From positions 2,480,001-2,544,000 of the forward strand of contig NZ_CP053085.1 of NCBI RefSeq assembly GCF_013004105.1: a stretch of 64,000 nucleotides of DNA, read 5' to 3'. The translations under genes were made by a program, and so were the position numbers. Source of the DNA: Gemmatimonas groenlandica (GTDB lineage: Bacteria; Gemmatimonadota; Gemmatimonadetes; Gemmatimonadales; Gemmatimonadaceae). Below the pieces are notes generated by a model. It was given only the letters and a program-made list of their open reading frames with translations, had not been told where the DNA came from and ran no database searches. Within the stretch, counting starts at the first letter, position 1; each line of letters starts with the position of its first letter. Below are positions 1-10,546 of the stretch, in pieces.

Positions 1-615
1 GTGCGACTGCAACTCATGCTCCGAGTTGCCGACTTCGCCGATCGTCGCGGTGCAGTTACCGTGCACCAGGCGCATTTCGGTGCTGCTCAGACGGAGCGTC
101 ACGTACTCGCCTTCCTTCGCCACGACCTGGGCAAAGGTGCCGGCCGAGCGCGCCATCTGACCGCCCTTGCCGATCTTCAGCTCGATGTTGTGCACCTGCG
201 TACCGAGCGGCACTTCCTTCAGGGGCATCGCGTTGCCGACGCGGAAATCGCTTCCCGGGCCCGCCACGATCGTATCACCCTGCTTGAGTCCCTTCGGGTG
301 CAGAATGTAGCGCTTCTCGCCGTCCGTGTACTCGACCAGCGCGATACGCGCCGAGCGATTCGGATCGTACTCGATCTCCTTCACAACCGCCGGCATGCCG
401 TGCTTGTTGCGCTTGAAATCGATGAGGCGGTACATCCGCTTGTGTCCACCGCCGATGCGGCGCATGGAGATGTGACCGTGATTGTCGCGGCCACCCGACT
501 TCTTGAGAGGCTCGACCAGCGACTTCTCGGGCGTCGAACGCGTGATCTCGGCGAAATCCGACACCGAGCGGAAGCGCGAACCCTTGCTGACCGGCTTGAA
601 CTGACGAATACCCAT
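1..615 (-). CDS. rplB: 50S ribosomal protein L2 (C-terminus beyond window)
   Basis: L2 is a core large-subunit protein next to the peptidyl-transferase centre. Reading leftwards from the ATG at 615, the protein begins [15 protein letters not shown] and continues through [17 protein letters not shown] and [11 protein letters not shown], all typical L2 segments. The gene leaves the window before the C-terminal domain, so about 205 of the usual ~275 residues are visible. It follows rplW after 5 nt in the S10 operon order rpsJ-rplC-rplD-rplW-rplB. The start is the first ATG after rplW and gives the standard family N-terminus. Confidence 0.97.
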   Translation of the reverse strand, partial: MGIRQFKPVSKGSRFRSVSDFAEITRSTPEKSLVEPLKKSGGRDNHGHISMRRIGGGHKRMYRLIDFKRNKHGMPAVVKEIEYDPNRSARIALVEYTDGEKRYILHPKGLKQGDTIVAGPGSDFRVGNAMPLKEVPLGTQVHNIELKIGKGGQMARSAGTFAQVVAKEGEYVTLRLSSTEMRLVHGNCTATIGEVGNSEHELQSH

Positions 616-620
616 GCGAA

Positions 621-908
621 TCAGCCCTCGAAGATCGCGATGGTGTCGCCGTCACGCAGCTTCACTATCGCCTTCTTGGTATGTGGACGGCGACCGATCG
701 ACTGGCCGACGCGACGCGACTTACCACGCGCATTCGACGTCCAGACACCAGTCACCTTCACGCCGAACAGCTGCTCGACGGCCGCCTTGATGGAATACTT
801 ATTGGCGTCGGGCGCCACTTCGAACGTGTACTCGCCACGATCCTGGTACGCAGCCGAGCTGCGCTCCGTGATGATCGGGCGCATGATAGTGCGATGAATA
901 GTCGCCAT
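621..908 (-). CDS. rplW: 50S ribosomal protein L23
   Basis: L23 sits at the polypeptide exit tunnel and is the docking site for trigger factor and SRP. The 95-residue protein has the family pattern: IIRPIITE-like N-terminus ([11 protein letters not shown]), the [19 protein letters not shown] helix region and the basic [14 protein letters not shown] loop. Length is normal. It starts 3 nt after the rplD stop and is followed closely by rplB, so it is translated as part of the S10 operon. Confidence 0.97.
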   Translation of the reverse strand: MATIHRTIMRPIITERSSAAYQDRGEYTFEVAPDANKYSIKAAVEQLFGVKVTGVWTSNARGKSRRVGQSIGRRPHTKKAIVKLRDGDTIAIFEG

Positions 909-911
909 CGG

Positions 912-1553
912 TTACGCCTCCGCCGAAGTCTGGGTGAGTGCCGACGACTCGATCACCACGACATCCGACCACAGGATGTGATAGGTGCTCACATCGCTGA
1001 ACGGCATCACGTGCGCGTGGGCGACGTTGCGGGCGCTCAGGTACACGTTCGGCTTCACACCGTCCGTGAGGAGCAGCACCTTCTTCCCGGCCACACCAAG
1101 CGACTCGAACAGGCTGAGTATCGACTTCGTCTTGGGAGCGCTGTAGGTCAGCGCATCCACCAGCATGACCGCGTTCTCGCGGGCACGGGCATTCAGCGCG
1201 CTCTTCCGCGCCAAGGCACGAACCTGCTTCGGCACGATCTGCGTGTACTTGCGCGGGATCGGACCAAACACCGTACCACCACCCGGCCAGTTCGGCGCGC
1301 GAATCGAGCCCTGACGGGCGCGACCGGTGCCCTTCTGCTTCCACGGCTTCTGGTTGCCGCCGGTCACTTCACCGCGCGTCTTGGTCTTGGCCGTGCCCTG
1401 GCGGCGGTTGGCGAGGAACGCCTTCACCGCCTGGTGCATGACCGGCACATTCACCGTGCCGTCGAACATGCCTTCGGGCAGCTGGCGGGTACCGCCCTGC
1501 TTGCCCTGCGCCGAGAACACAGGCGCCTGAAAGGTCTGAGTTTCCGTGGTCAT
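912..1553 (-). CDS. rplD: 50S ribosomal protein L4
   Basis: L4 lines the exit tunnel and in some bacteria autoregulates the S10 operon. The 213-residue protein has the expected extended loop with [21 protein letters not shown] (about residues 58-78) and the [15 protein letters not shown] segment that contacts 23S rRNA. Macrolide-binding loop residues look conventional. It starts 2 nt downstream of the rplC stop and ends 3 nt before rplW. Confidence 0.97.
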   Translation of the reverse strand: MTTETQTFQAPVFSAQGKQGGTRQLPEGMFDGTVNVPVMHQAVKAFLANRRQGTAKTKTRGEVTGGNQKPWKQKGTGRARQGSIRAPNWPGGGTVFGPIPRKYTQIVPKQVRALARKSALNARARENAVMLVDALTYSAPKTKSILSLFESLGVAGKKVLLLTDGVKPNVYLSARNVAHAHVMPFSDVSTYHILWSDVVVIESSALTQTSAEA

Positions 1554-1555
1554 GA

Positions 1556-2239
1556 TCAGCTCTGCTTCCGCACGAAGACGATGCCGTTCGTCGGCCCCGC
1601 CACGCTGCCGCGCAGATAAATAAGGTTGCGCTCAGCATCGATCTTCTCGATGCGAATGCCGATGGCCGTGTGACGGACGTTGCCGTACTGGCCCGGCATC
1701 TTCTTGCCCTTGATAACGCGCGACGGATCCGTGCCCGCGCCGATCGAGCCAGGCTTGCGGTGCTTCGTGTTACCGTGCGTGTTCGGTCCGCCGTGGAAGC
1801 CATAACGCTTCACGACGCCTTGGAAGCCACGGCCCTTCGAGGTGCCTTCGACCTTGACCTTTTCGCCAGGCGCGAAGATACCGACCGTGATCGTATCGCC
1901 CACCGTGTACGTCGGAGCCTCGGCGTTCTTGCCCGGGGCATCGTCGAGACGGAAGCTGCGGAGTACGGTTGGCGGGGCGTCGAGCCCGGCCTTCTTCGCA
2001 TGTCCGACTTCCGCCTGCGTCGCGCGACGTCCGCGCGGCGTGCGCTCACCCTTCTTATTCTCTCGCGCGAGCTTCTGCGCGCCGTATCCGAGCTCCACCG
2101 CGGCAAACCCCGCCTTCTCCTGCGTCATCACCTTCACGACGGGATTGGGCGTGGCCTCCACCACGGTGCAGGGCACTTGTTGCCCCTGCTCGTTGAACAG
2201 CTGGGTCATCCCCAGCTTCTTGCCGATAATGCCGATCAT
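1556..2239 (-). CDS. rplC: 50S ribosomal protein L3
   Basis: L3 is an early assembly protein near the peptidyl-transferase centre. I chose the ATG at 2239 because it gives the canonical N-terminus MIGIIGKKLGMTQLF (227 residues). An upstream in-frame ATG at 2305 would add 22 non-conserved residues. A GGAG-like element lies about 10 nt before the chosen start. Conserved features include KGRGFQGVVKRYGFHGGP (about residues 124-141) and MPGQYGNVR. The gene is second in the S10 operon after rpsJ. Confidence 0.96.
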   Translation of the reverse strand: MIGIIGKKLGMTQLFNEQGQQVPCTVVEATPNPVVKVMTQEKAGFAAVELGYGAQKLARENKKGERTPRGRRATQAEVGHAKKAGLDAPPTVLRSFRLDDAPGKNAEAPTYTVGDTITVGIFAPGEKVKVEGTSKGRGFQGVVKRYGFHGGPNTHGNTKHRKPGSIGAGTDPSRVIKGKKMPGQYGNVRHTAIGIRIEKIDAERNLIYLRGSVAGPTNGIVFVRKQS

Positions 2240-2368
2240 GAAAAGTCTACTCCGTACGAGTCGCGGGGGATCGTGCGATCCACACCGTTGGACTGAGGAG
2301 GACAACGCCCTATGCGATGCCCTCTGTACTCACCCTGCAGCTGCACCTGCACCCTGCTCCTACTACTA

Positions 2369-2677
2369 CTACTCGACCTTGATTTCGACGTCGACACCAG
2401 CCGGGAGATCGAGCTTCGTGAGCGCGTCTACCGTGCCGGGACGCGAATCGAGAATATCGATCACGCGCTTGTGTGTCTTCAGTTCGAACTGCTCGCGTGA
2501 CTTCTTGTCCACGTGCGGCGAGCGGAGCACCGTCCAACGCTGCGTCTTCGTGGGAAGAGGAATCGGTCCCGACACCGACGCTCCCGTCTTTTCAGCGGTG
2601 CGAACGATATCGGCCGACGCCTGGTCGATCACGGCGTGGTCAAAAGCCTTGAGGCGAATACGAATGCGGCCAGCCAT
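2369..2677 (-). CDS. rpsJ: 30S ribosomal protein S10 (NusE)
   Basis: S10 is a small-subunit head protein and the NusE antitermination factor. The 102-residue protein has [15 protein letters not shown] at the N-terminus, SGPIPLPT in the loop and [16 protein letters not shown], all standard. It lies 79 nt downstream of tuf and 129 nt upstream of rplC. The stop is unusual: four consecutive in-frame TAG codons occupy 2360-2371, produced by a CTA trinucleotide run on the plus strand. Confidence 0.97.
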   Translation of the reverse strand: MAGRIRIRLKAFDHAVIDQASADIVRTAEKTGASVSGPIPLPTKTQRWTVLRSPHVDKKSREQFELKTHKRVIDILDSRPGTVDALTKLDLPAGVDVEIKVE

Positions 2678-2756
2678 CTGAATTCCTGGTAGAGAACCAC
2701 CCGGTACACAGTGGCCGATTCATACGAACCGGCCACTGCCCACCCGATGTTTCTGA

Positions 2757-3956
<1,200 letters not shown>

Positions 3957-3998
3957 GGTTCGGTTCTTGTAATTGGGTAGTGAATGAGTGGGTGAGGC

Positions 3999-6119
3999 TT
4001 ACGCCTTCACCTTGCTGATGATCTCTTCGGCCTTCGACTTCGGCACTTCCTCGTAGAGCGCAAACTCCATCGAGTAGACCGCTCGCCCCTGCGACATGCT
4101 GCGCAGCTTGGTCGAGTAACCGAACATCTCGGAAAGAGGGACACTTGCCGAGATCACCTGTGCCTCGCCGCGCTGCGTCATACCGCCGATCTTGCCGCGA
4201 CGCGAGGACAGGTCACCGAGGACGTCGCCCATGTACGCTTCCGGGCACACGACCTCGACCTTCATCACCGGCTCAAGGAGACACGGATTCGCGAGACGCG
4301 CCGCTTCCTTGAATGCCATCGAGCCAGCGATTTTGAACGCCATTTCGGACGAGTCGACGTCGTGGTACGAGCCGTACACCAGCTGCACCTTGATGTCCAC
4401 CACCGGGTAGCCCGCGAGCACACCCGTATCCAGCGCTTCCTTGATACCCGCTTCGGTCGGGCCGATGAACTCACGGGGAATCACACCACCGACGACCTTG
4501 TCTTCGAACACGAAGCCCTGACCGGGCTCGCTCGGCTCCATGTTGATGACCACATGGCCGTACTGACCCTTACCACCCGACTGGCGGATGAACTTGCCTT
4601 CGATCTTCTCGACGCGCTTCTTGATCGTTTCGCGGTAGGCCACCTGCGGGCGACCCACGTTCGCGTCGACCTTGAACTCGCGCTGCATACGATCGACGAT
4701 GATCTCGAGGTGCAGCTCGCCCATGCCGGCGATGATCGTCTGGCCCGTTTCCGGGTCGGAGCGCACGCGGAACGTCGGATCTTCTTCGGCCAGTTTCTGC
4801 AGAGCGATCGCCAGCTTGTCCTGATCCGCCTTCGTCTTCGGCTCGATCGCGACGTCGATGACGGGGGCCGGGAACTTCATCGCTTCGAGGATGATCGGCG
4901 CGTCTTCCGTGCACATCGTGTCGCCGGTCCGCGTGTCCTTCAGGCCGATCGCCGCGGCGATGTCGCCACAACGCACTTCCGGAATTTCTTCACGCTTGTT
5001 GGCATGCATCTGCAGCAGACGACCGACACGCTCACGCTTGTCCTTCGTGCTGTTGTAGACGTACGAGCCGGACGTGAGCACGCCCGAGTAGCAACGGAAG
5101 AACGTCAGCTTTCCGACGAACGGGTCGGTGGCAATCTTGAACGCGAGGCCGGCAAACGGCGCGTCGTCCGTGACCGGGCACTCGACGAACGTTTCGTCCT
5201 GGTGCGGCAGATGCCCCTTGATGGCGGGCACGTCGAGCGGCGCCGGCAAGTAGTCGATGACGGCATCGAGCAGCGCCTGCACACCCTTGTTCTTGAACGA
5301 GGCGCCGCACAGGATCGGAATGAACTTGCCAGCGCACGTCGCGATGCGGATCGCCTTGCGGATCTCCGGCACGGACAGCTCTTCACCGGCGAGGTACTTC
5401 TCCATCAACGCTTCGTCGTATTCGACTACCGTGTCGATGAGCTTGTGACGGGCTTCTTCCACGGCGTCATGAAACTCGGCCGGGATATCGGTCACCGTGA
5501 ACGTCTTGCCGAGCGTCTGCTCGTCGAAGATGTACTGCTTGCGTTCGATGACGTCGAGGTGACCGGTGAACAGCTCGCCCGAACCAACGGGCAGCTGGAG
5601 CGGCTGAGCGCTCTTGGACAACCGGTCGTGAATCATCGCGACGCAACGTTCGAAGTTGGCACCAACGCGATCCATCTTGTTCGCGAAGATCATGCGCGGT
5701 ACGGCATAGCCGTCAGCCTGGCGCCAGACCGTTTCCGTCTGCGGCTCTACGCCGGCAACGGAGTCGAGCAGCGTGACGGCGCCGTCGAGCACGCGCAAGG
5801 AGCGCTGCACTTCGACGGTGAAGTCCACGTGGCCCGGCGTGTCGATGATGTTGATGCGATACTCGGGGCCATCGCCCTTCGTGTCGCTCTGCCCATGGCG
5901 CTGCCAGAAGCAGGTCGTCGCGGCCGACGTGATCGTGATGCCGCGCTCCTGTTCCTGCTCCATCCAGTCCATGGTGGCTGCGCCGTCATGGACTTCACCG
6001 ATCTTGTGCGACTTCCCCGTGTAGTAGAGGATGCGCTCAGTGGTCGTGGTCTTACCGGCATCGATGTGGGCCATGATGCCGATGTTGCGATAGTGCTCGA
6101 GCGGGGTCGTACGCGGCAT
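3999..6119 (-). CDS. fusA: Elongation factor G
   Basis: EF-G drives ribosomal translocation. The start at 6119 gives [22 protein letters not shown]; a longer in-frame reading from 6275 adds 52 unconserved residues. At 706 residues it is standard length. G1 [15 protein letters not shown]3 DTPGHVDF and G4 NKMD are intact, and domain IV carries [13 protein letters not shown]. It normally follows rpsG directly. Here rpsG lies 7 kb upstream, beyond a glycan cassette, so fusA needs its own promoter (see 6537-6565). Confidence 0.98.
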   Translation of the reverse strand: MPRTTPLEHYRNIGIMAHIDAGKTTTTERILYYTGKSHKIGEVHDGAATMDWMEQEQERGITITSAATTCFWQRHGQSDTKGDGPEYRINIIDTPGHVDFTVEVQRSLRVLDGAVTLLDSVAGVEPQTETVWRQADGYAVPRMIFANKMDRVGANFERCVAMIHDRLSKSAQPLQLPVGSGELFTGHLDVIERKQYIFDEQTLGKTFTVTDIPAEFHDAVEEARHKLIDTVVEYDEALMEKYLAGEELSVPEIRKAIRIATCAGKFIPILCGASFKNKGVQALLDAVIDYLPAPLDVPAIKGHLPHQDETFVECPVTDDAPFAGLAFKIATDPFVGKLTFFRCYSGVLTSGSYVYNSTKDKRERVGRLLQMHANKREEIPEVRCGDIAAAIGLKDTRTGDTMCTEDAPIILEAMKFPAPVIDVAIEPKTKADQDKLAIALQKLAEEDPTFRVRSDPETGQTIIAGMGELHLEIIVDRMQREFKVDANVGRPQVAYRETIKKRVEKIEGKFIRQSGGKGQYGHVVINMEPSEPGQGFVFEDKVVGGVIPREFIGPTEAGIKEALDTGVLAGYPVVDIKVQLVYGSYHDVDSSEMAFKIAGSMAFKEAARLANPCLLEPVMKVEVVCPEAYMGDVLGDLSSRRGKIGGMTQRGEAQVISASVPLSEMFGYSTKLRSMSQGRAVYSMEFALYEEVPKSKAEEIISKVKA

Positions 6120-6426
6120 AGTTTTCGGCGGCGACTCGCTTACGCGGCGCCAATCTTTGACGAAAAGTGGACCAGCAAAAAAACGGCTGGACCTGTCGCC
6201 TCGCCTTTGCGCGAGACCGGTATCCATCCGCTGCCGCCGGGTGCGCTCGCCGCTGGTGCGCGAGTGGGGACCCAAGCGCGCCGGTTACAGAGAACAGCTG
6301 ACTCCGTGACCGACGTTAAATTGGCTGCGTTGCTTTTCGGGAGCTTCGAATCGTCTCAGACGCCGAAGCCGGTACAGCGTGCGCTCAGTCCCGGGCCGCA
6401 GTGTTCGCGCCCTTTGCTTCGCGCCC

Positions 6427-6442
6427 CCACCTCGAAAGGTGG
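6427..6442. other. Hairpin in fusA leader
   Basis: A perfect 6-bp stem (CCACCT/AGGTGG) closed by the tetraloop CGAA lies within the proposed leader of fusA. It lacks a following T tract on either strand, so it is more likely leader structure than a terminator. Confidence 0.35.
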
Positions 6443-6536
6443 CCCATAGGGCTCTCGGCCGCAGATCGCCGAGATAGTGGTGCGGTACTGCTTACTGCTG
6501 CGGGCGCCTGTTGAGGGCGTTTCGCGACAGACACCT

Positions 6537-6565
6537 AACATGGTGGACTCTGGCGGGGATGTCAA
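6537..6565 (-). promoter_or_regulatory. Putative sigma-70 promoter for fusA-tuf-S10 transcription
   Basis: On the minus strand a perfect TTGACA (6560-6565) is followed after 17 bp by CATGTT (6537-6542), a moderate -10 match. It faces fusA, about 420 nt from its start codon. Because rpsL-rpsG end in a strong terminator 7 kb away, fusA and the genes after it require an independent promoter, and this is the best candidate. The assignment rests on sequence match only. Confidence 0.4.
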
Positions 6566-6695
6566 CCCGCCTTTGGCAGCGGAAATACTGGTGCGCGCGG
6601 TACTTATCCGTCGACGCCTGCTGGCCGCACCCCAGAGGCACGGCGCGCCGCCCGGAGTGCCGAGCGGCGTGCGTGGTCAGCTGGAGCGACGGGTC

Positions 6696-7559
6696 TCAGC
6701 TCTTCCGGCGACGGCGGGCCGCGAAGGCCAGTCCGGCGAGGCCGGTTGCCATGAGTGCCCAGGTGCTGGGCTCGGGCACGGTCGACGTCTGAATGTTGAT
6801 GTTGTCGATCCAGAAGGTGCGGTAGGGATCGGGATTCATTCGCTTGTCGCCGTAGCCACGGAGTTCGTCCACGGAGCCATATGGGTCGTACGTGCCGAGT
6901 GCAGTCGAGTACGTCGCGTTGAAACGGACCTCGTTGATGAGGCCAAGTTTCGCCATCATCGACGAGAAGCCGCCGCCGATTCCGAGAAAATTGAAATCCT
7001 GCGACCAGACTTCGTTTCCGTTGTTCAGGCCCGTCACGCGAAGATTCGCGACGTTGCCCCAACCGCCACCGAGCTGCATCGACTTGAGCTCGAACAGCGA
7101 CGAGCTCGAGAAACTGGCACCGTTCGGCCCCTGTGCACCGGAGACCGCGACGACCTGCGTCGCGTTGGGGTTATAGCCTGAGTATTTCTGCTGGTAGCCC
7201 GTCAGGATCTGATTGTTCTGAATGGCATAGAGCGAACCCTGACGTCCGTTGACAAAGCACCGGCCATAGGCTTGCTGACCGTCCGAATACAGATAGTCCT
7301 GAAGGTCGAGAGCCCCGAAGCCACTCCAATTGAAACCGGAGAAGCCATTCTGAACCGTCTGGCCGTTCCAGTTGCAGTTGTAATTATTGCTGTTCGTCTG
7401 GCTGCCAGCCAGGTAATTGGAATTGACCTGGCTGTTGTAGCCAAGCTCTTCAAACGTGACCGGCGTGATCGGCTGCGCCGACAGCGGCGCGCTCACGAGC
7501 AGCGTTCCCACGGCGAGCGTAGGGAGCAGGGAGCGGCGGATAGTCTCAAGAACGCGCAT
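6696..7559 (-). CDS. PEP-CTERM sorting-domain surface protein
   Basis: This is a 287-residue secreted protein. A signal peptide (about residues 1-28, ending LSAQ) precedes an Asn/Gln/Tyr/Gly-rich body. The C-terminus is a textbook PEP-CTERM signal: VPEPSTW at about 261-267, a hydrophobic helix (ALMATGLAGLAFAA), then RRRRKS. By family knowledge such proteins are processed by an exosortase (EpsH/XrtA) and usually accompany exopolysaccharide loci. No exosortase is in this window. The body resembles the Ala/Gly-rich beta-sandwich PEP-CTERM proteins, but I cannot assign a specific function. It lies downstream of nfrA-nfrB-wecB behind its own sigma-54-type promoter, suggesting a separately switched surface component of the same system. 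Confidence 0.9.
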   Translation of the reverse strand: MRVLETIRRSLLPTLAVGTLLVSAPLSAQPITPVTFEELGYNSQVNSNYLAGSQTNSNNYNCNWNGQTVQNGFSGFNWSGFGALDLQDYLYSDGQQAYGRCFVNGRQGSLYAIQNNQILTGYQQKYSGYNPNATQVVAVSGAQGPNGASFSSSSLFELKSMQLGGGWGNVANLRVTGLNNGNEVWSQDFNFLGIGGGFSSMMAKLGLINEVRFNATYSTALGTYDPYGSVDELRGYGDKRMNPDPYRTFWIDNINIQTSTVPEPSTWALMATGLAGLAFAARRRRKS

Positions 7560-7610
7560 GGGACACTCTCAAATTTGGGACGGTTACGACTTCTTCCTGC
7601 ACCAGACCGG

Positions 7611-7626
7611 AGCATAAGGCGTGCCA
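7611..7626 (-). promoter_or_regulatory. Sigma-54 (-24/-12) promoter of the PEP-CTERM gene
   Basis: Reading on the minus strand, the sequence is TGGCACGCCTTATGCT. It matches the sigma-54 consensus TGGCACG-N4-TTGCT at all but one fixed base, with the obligatory GG-N10-GC spacing. Transcription would start near 7600, giving a leader of about 40 nt to the ATG at 7559. PEP-CTERM genes in other bacteria are known to be driven by sigma-54 with the PrsK/PrsR two-component pair. No PrsR-like regulator with a receiver and HTH is in this window. Confidence 0.75.
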
Positions 7627-7802
7627 TATGGCGAGCTGGACCATAAAAAGGCAGTTTTCGGCCCTAAACCCCGCTTTCACGCCCTCAATCGGGAATGTTA
7701 CGCCGACCGATTGGTGACGGATGTGGCAAGAACACTACAACAAACCTGCCGCTGCTGCCACTCCGCCACAACAGTGTCCGCAGCGAACTCAACCATTCGT
7801 CC

Positions 7803-9005
7803 CTAGATCACCATCTCCACCGGCGAGCTGTCGTGCTCTTCGATCAGCGCTGACTCGAGGATCTCCGAGATGTGCTGGCCGGCCCGCCCGTCGCCGAACG
7901 GGTTCGGCCCCGACACCATTCGCTGATAGACCACCGGGTCGCAGAGGATGCTCAGCGCCTCCTTCACGATCAGATCCGGGTCCGTGCCCACGAGAATCCC
8001 CGCCCCCACCTGCACCACCTCCGGGCGTTCCGTCCGCTCGCGCAGAATCAGGATCGGGCGCCCCATCGACGGCGCTTCTTCCTGCAAGCCACCGGAGTCG
8101 GACAGGATCAGCGTACTGCGGTGCATCAATTTGAGCAGATCGCGATAGGCCAGCGGCTCCGTGAGCAGCACGCGCGGCGTCGTACCGAGTGTCTCGATGA
8201 ACATGCCACGCACGTTCGGATTCGGGTGCAGCGGAAACACCACCTGTAAGTCAGGCACCGCATCGATCAGCCGACGCACCGCCCGGGCCACGTCGCGCAT
8301 CGCCGCCCCGTGATTCTCGCGACGGTGCGCCGTGACCAGCGCCACACGCCCTTCACCCAGCGCGGCCAATGCCGGATTTTCGTACGGATGCGACAGATCC
8401 ATCTGTCGCACGGCATCGACGATGGTGTTGCCCGTGACGAAGATGCGATGCATCGGCACGCCTTCGCGGAGCAGATTGTCGCGGCTTTCCGGCGTCGGGG
8501 TGAAATGCCACTGGGAGGCGACCCCCACCACGCGACGATGGAATTCCTCGGGGAACGGCTCCTGGAAGTTGAAGGAGCGCAGCCCCGCTTCGACATGCCC
8601 CACCGGAATCGACCGCCACGTCGCCGCCATCGCGCCGGCAATCGCGCTGCTGGTGTCACCCTGCACCAGCACCACACTCGCCTTCGCCTGCACCATTACC
8701 TCGTCCAGTGCCGTGATACACCGCGATACGAACTCGCTCGGCGTCTGATTCGTCGTCATCAGCGTCAAGGCGATATCGGGCTGAATACCGACATCGTCGA
8801 AGGCGCGCGTGAGCAGTTCGCGATGCTGACCCGTGGACACCAGCGTGACGCGCATGCGCCCGCGTTCGCGGATCGCCCGTACCACCGGCGCCATCTTGAT
8901 CACCTCGGGGCGCGTGCCCACGACCGCCAGCACGTGAGGCGGTTCGTTGGGTTCGATCGCGCGCATCCCGCCACGCATCGGAGTCAGCCAGCGCGATGTA
9001 TTCAT
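7803..9005 (-). CDS. wecB: UDP-N-acetylglucosamine 2-epimerase (non-hydrolysing)
   Basis: This enzyme interconverts UDP-GlcNAc and UDP-ManNAc in the cytoplasm, supplying ManNAc for surface polysaccharides. The 400-residue protein has the GT-B fold signatures: GTRPEVIKMAPV near the N-terminus, QGDTSS, HVEAGLRS, TAHRRENHG (about residues 223-231), HPNPNVR and SDSGGLQEEAPSMG. Length is typical apart from an extra ~25 N-terminal residues. Its ATG overlaps the nfrB stop by 4 nt, so the two are translationally coupled. The E. coli Nfr glycan also depends on WecB, which supports a shared pathway here. Confidence 0.93.
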   Translation of the reverse strand: MNTSRWLTPMRGGMRAIEPNEPPHVLAVVGTRPEVIKMAPVVRAIRERGRMRVTLVSTGQHRELLTRAFDDVGIQPDIALTLMTTNQTPSEFVSRCITALDEVMVQAKASVVLVQGDTSSAIAGAMAATWRSIPVGHVEAGLRSFNFQEPFPEEFHRRVVGVASQWHFTPTPESRDNLLREGVPMHRIFVTGNTIVDAVRQMDLSHPYENPALAALGEGRVALVTAHRRENHGAAMRDVARAVRRLIDAVPDLQVVFPLHPNPNVRGMFIETLGTTPRVLLTEPLAYRDLLKLMHRSTLILSDSGGLQEEAPSMGRPILILRERTERPEVVQVGAGILVGTDPDLIVKEALSILCDPVVYQRMVSGPNPFGDGRAGQHISEILESALIEEHDSSPVEMVI

Positions 9006-10546
9006 GATTTCGTGGTCTTGACGATGATCTCGATGTCGTCACGCGAGACGACACCTTGATTCACCAGAATGGCGCCCAGCTGACCGCCGTGCTCGCGCTG
9101 CTGCTTGAGCGCCAGCACCAGCTGCTGCGTGGTGAGCTTGCGCTCCTCGATCAGACGCTCGCCCAGTCGCATCTGCGCACCGACCTGCGGCGGCAGTGAG
9201 TGCTCGGTCTTGTCCCAGCTCATCGGAATACCGGTGCGCCGCGAACGCGTGTACTGCAATGCGGCGCGCATCGTCGCCACCAGGTTCACGATGTTGCTGA
9301 ACGGTGTCCGGAAAATCGCCAACATCGCCTGCCAGAAACCGTACAGTCGTCCGGTCGCGAGCGCACGCTGCAGCAACCGATTCAGCATGAACAGGAAGCC
9401 GATCCAGAAGAGCCACTGGAACCACGGGCTCTGCACGAGATCGGGCAGCTCCGGCCGACTGAAGGTCTTGATCCACTGATACCCGGCGTAGTACACGACC
9501 AGGATGTAGCCCGCGAGCACCACGAGATATCCCAGCGGACCGCGGCGATCGTGCGCCAGGATCCAGTTCAATCCCGTGGGCCAGCCCCAGTGCTCCCACC
9601 CCTGAAACACGATACCGGCCATCCAGCGCGTGCGCTGACGCACAGCCGTCTTGAACGTCTGCGGGAACGGTGCCCACGTGGCCACCAGCTCCTCAGGCGC
9701 ACTCGGCTCTTCGCTCGACTTCACGTATTGGTGCAGATAGCGCGTCGGGCGCCCCTGCACCGTCAGACCGAGTCCGAGGTCGTAGTCTTCGGTGAGCGAG
9801 TTGGTGGCGAAGGGCACGCCGTTTCGCTCTTCCATCAGCTGATCGATCACGCTGCGGCGCACACACGTTGCCACACCCGCCGACGGCACGAAGCCCCACA
9901 CCTTCTCGCGCACGAACATGTTCTTCGTGTACTGCTCGGCGAATTCATCGATGTACGTGCCGGCCACGAAGTCGTACCAGTACGGCGGCGTGGAGAGCAC
10001 CGGCAGCTGCACGAAATCCGCACCTTCACCACGGAAATACCAGTTGAGCAGCCGCAGCTCCTGCGGATGGATCAGGTCTTCGACATCGTGGAAGATGATG
10101 AGGTCGTAGCGGAGTCCCGCCCGCTCTTCGTGCTCGGCGATCGCCGCGAGCACCGCGTTCACGCAATCGGCTTTCGACGTCGGCCCATCGTTGTCGGTGA
10201 CGACCTTGCGCACGTTCGGATAGACCGAGCGTACCTTGTCGACTTCGCGACGCGTATCAGGGTCGTTCTTGTATGTGCCGATCCAGTAGTCGTATCGCTG
10301 GTAGTCGATGCGCGGCAGGTTGTACATCAGCATGCGCGCGATGACGTCCTGTTCCTTCCATGCCGGCGTCACGATCGCGATACGCCACTCGCTGACGTCC
10401 TTCAGCTCCTTGGTCGTGACGACGGGCCGCTCCCACCAATTGAACATGCGGCCAAGCCAATACACGCAGTCGAAGAACAAGTCATCGAGTGCGAAGATCA
10501 GATAGAACACGGCGATGATAGCGATCGCCATTTCATAATTCGTCAC
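9002..10546 (-). CDS. nfrB: NfrB-like processive glycosyltransferase with C-terminal MshEN c-di-GMP domain
   Basis: This 514-residue inner-membrane protein starts at a GTG that overlaps the nfrA stop. A TM helix (~5-25) leads into a GT2 domain. The DxD-type HDVED is at 153-157, the catalytic TED at 252-254 and the processive-synthase motif QRTRW at 304-308. Further TM segments lie at about 338-358 and 376-396. The C-terminal ~55 residues form an MshEN domain: RLGERLIEERKL starts at 460, the Gln pair is at 482-483, and the second half is LGAILVNQG at 490-498. MshEN (GSPII_E_N) domains are established c-di-GMP binders. In E. coli NfrB, the phage N4 adsorption protein B, the same GT2-MshEN layout makes a c-di-GMP-dependent surface glycan. 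I infer that this enzyme polymerises a ManNAc-containing polysaccharide when c-di-GMP is high. Confidence 0.9.
   Translation of the reverse strand: MTNYEMAIAIIAVFYLIFALDDLFFDCVYWLGRMFNWWERPVVTTKELKDVSEWRIAIVTPAWKEQDVIARMLMYNLPRIDYQRYDYWIGTYKNDPDTRREVDKVRSVYPNVRKVVTDNDGPTSKADCVNAVLAAIAEHEERAGLRYDLIIFHDVEDLIHPQELRLLNWYFRGEGADFVQLPVLSTPPYWYDFVAGTYIDEFAEQYTKNMFVREKVWGFVPSAGVATCVRRSVIDQLMEERNGVPFATNSLTEDYDLGLGLTVQGRPTRYLHQYVKSSEEPSAPEELVATWAPFPQTFKTAVRQRTRWMAGIVFQGWEHWGWPTGLNWILAHDRRGPLGYLVVLAGYILVVYYAGYQWIKTFSRPELPDLVQSPWFQWLFWIGFLFMLNRLLQRALATGRLYGFWQAMLAIFRTPFSNIVNLVATMRAALQYTRSRRTGIPMSWDKTEHSLPPQVGAQMRLGERLIEERKLTTQQLVLALKQQREHGGQLGAILVNQGVVSRDDIEIIVKTTKS

Larger units (their letters stand above)
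6120..6695. other. Intergenic region upstream of fusA
   Basis: This 576-nt stretch between fusA and the PEP-CTERM gene holds no convincing coding region; the open frames read through it are low-complexity antisense or leader frames. It contains a sigma-70-like promoter facing fusA (6537-6565) and a short perfect hairpin (6427-6442). If that promoter is used, the fusA transcript has an untranslated leader of about 410 nt, long enough to hold regulatory structure. I recognise no known leader family in it. Confidence 0.6.
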
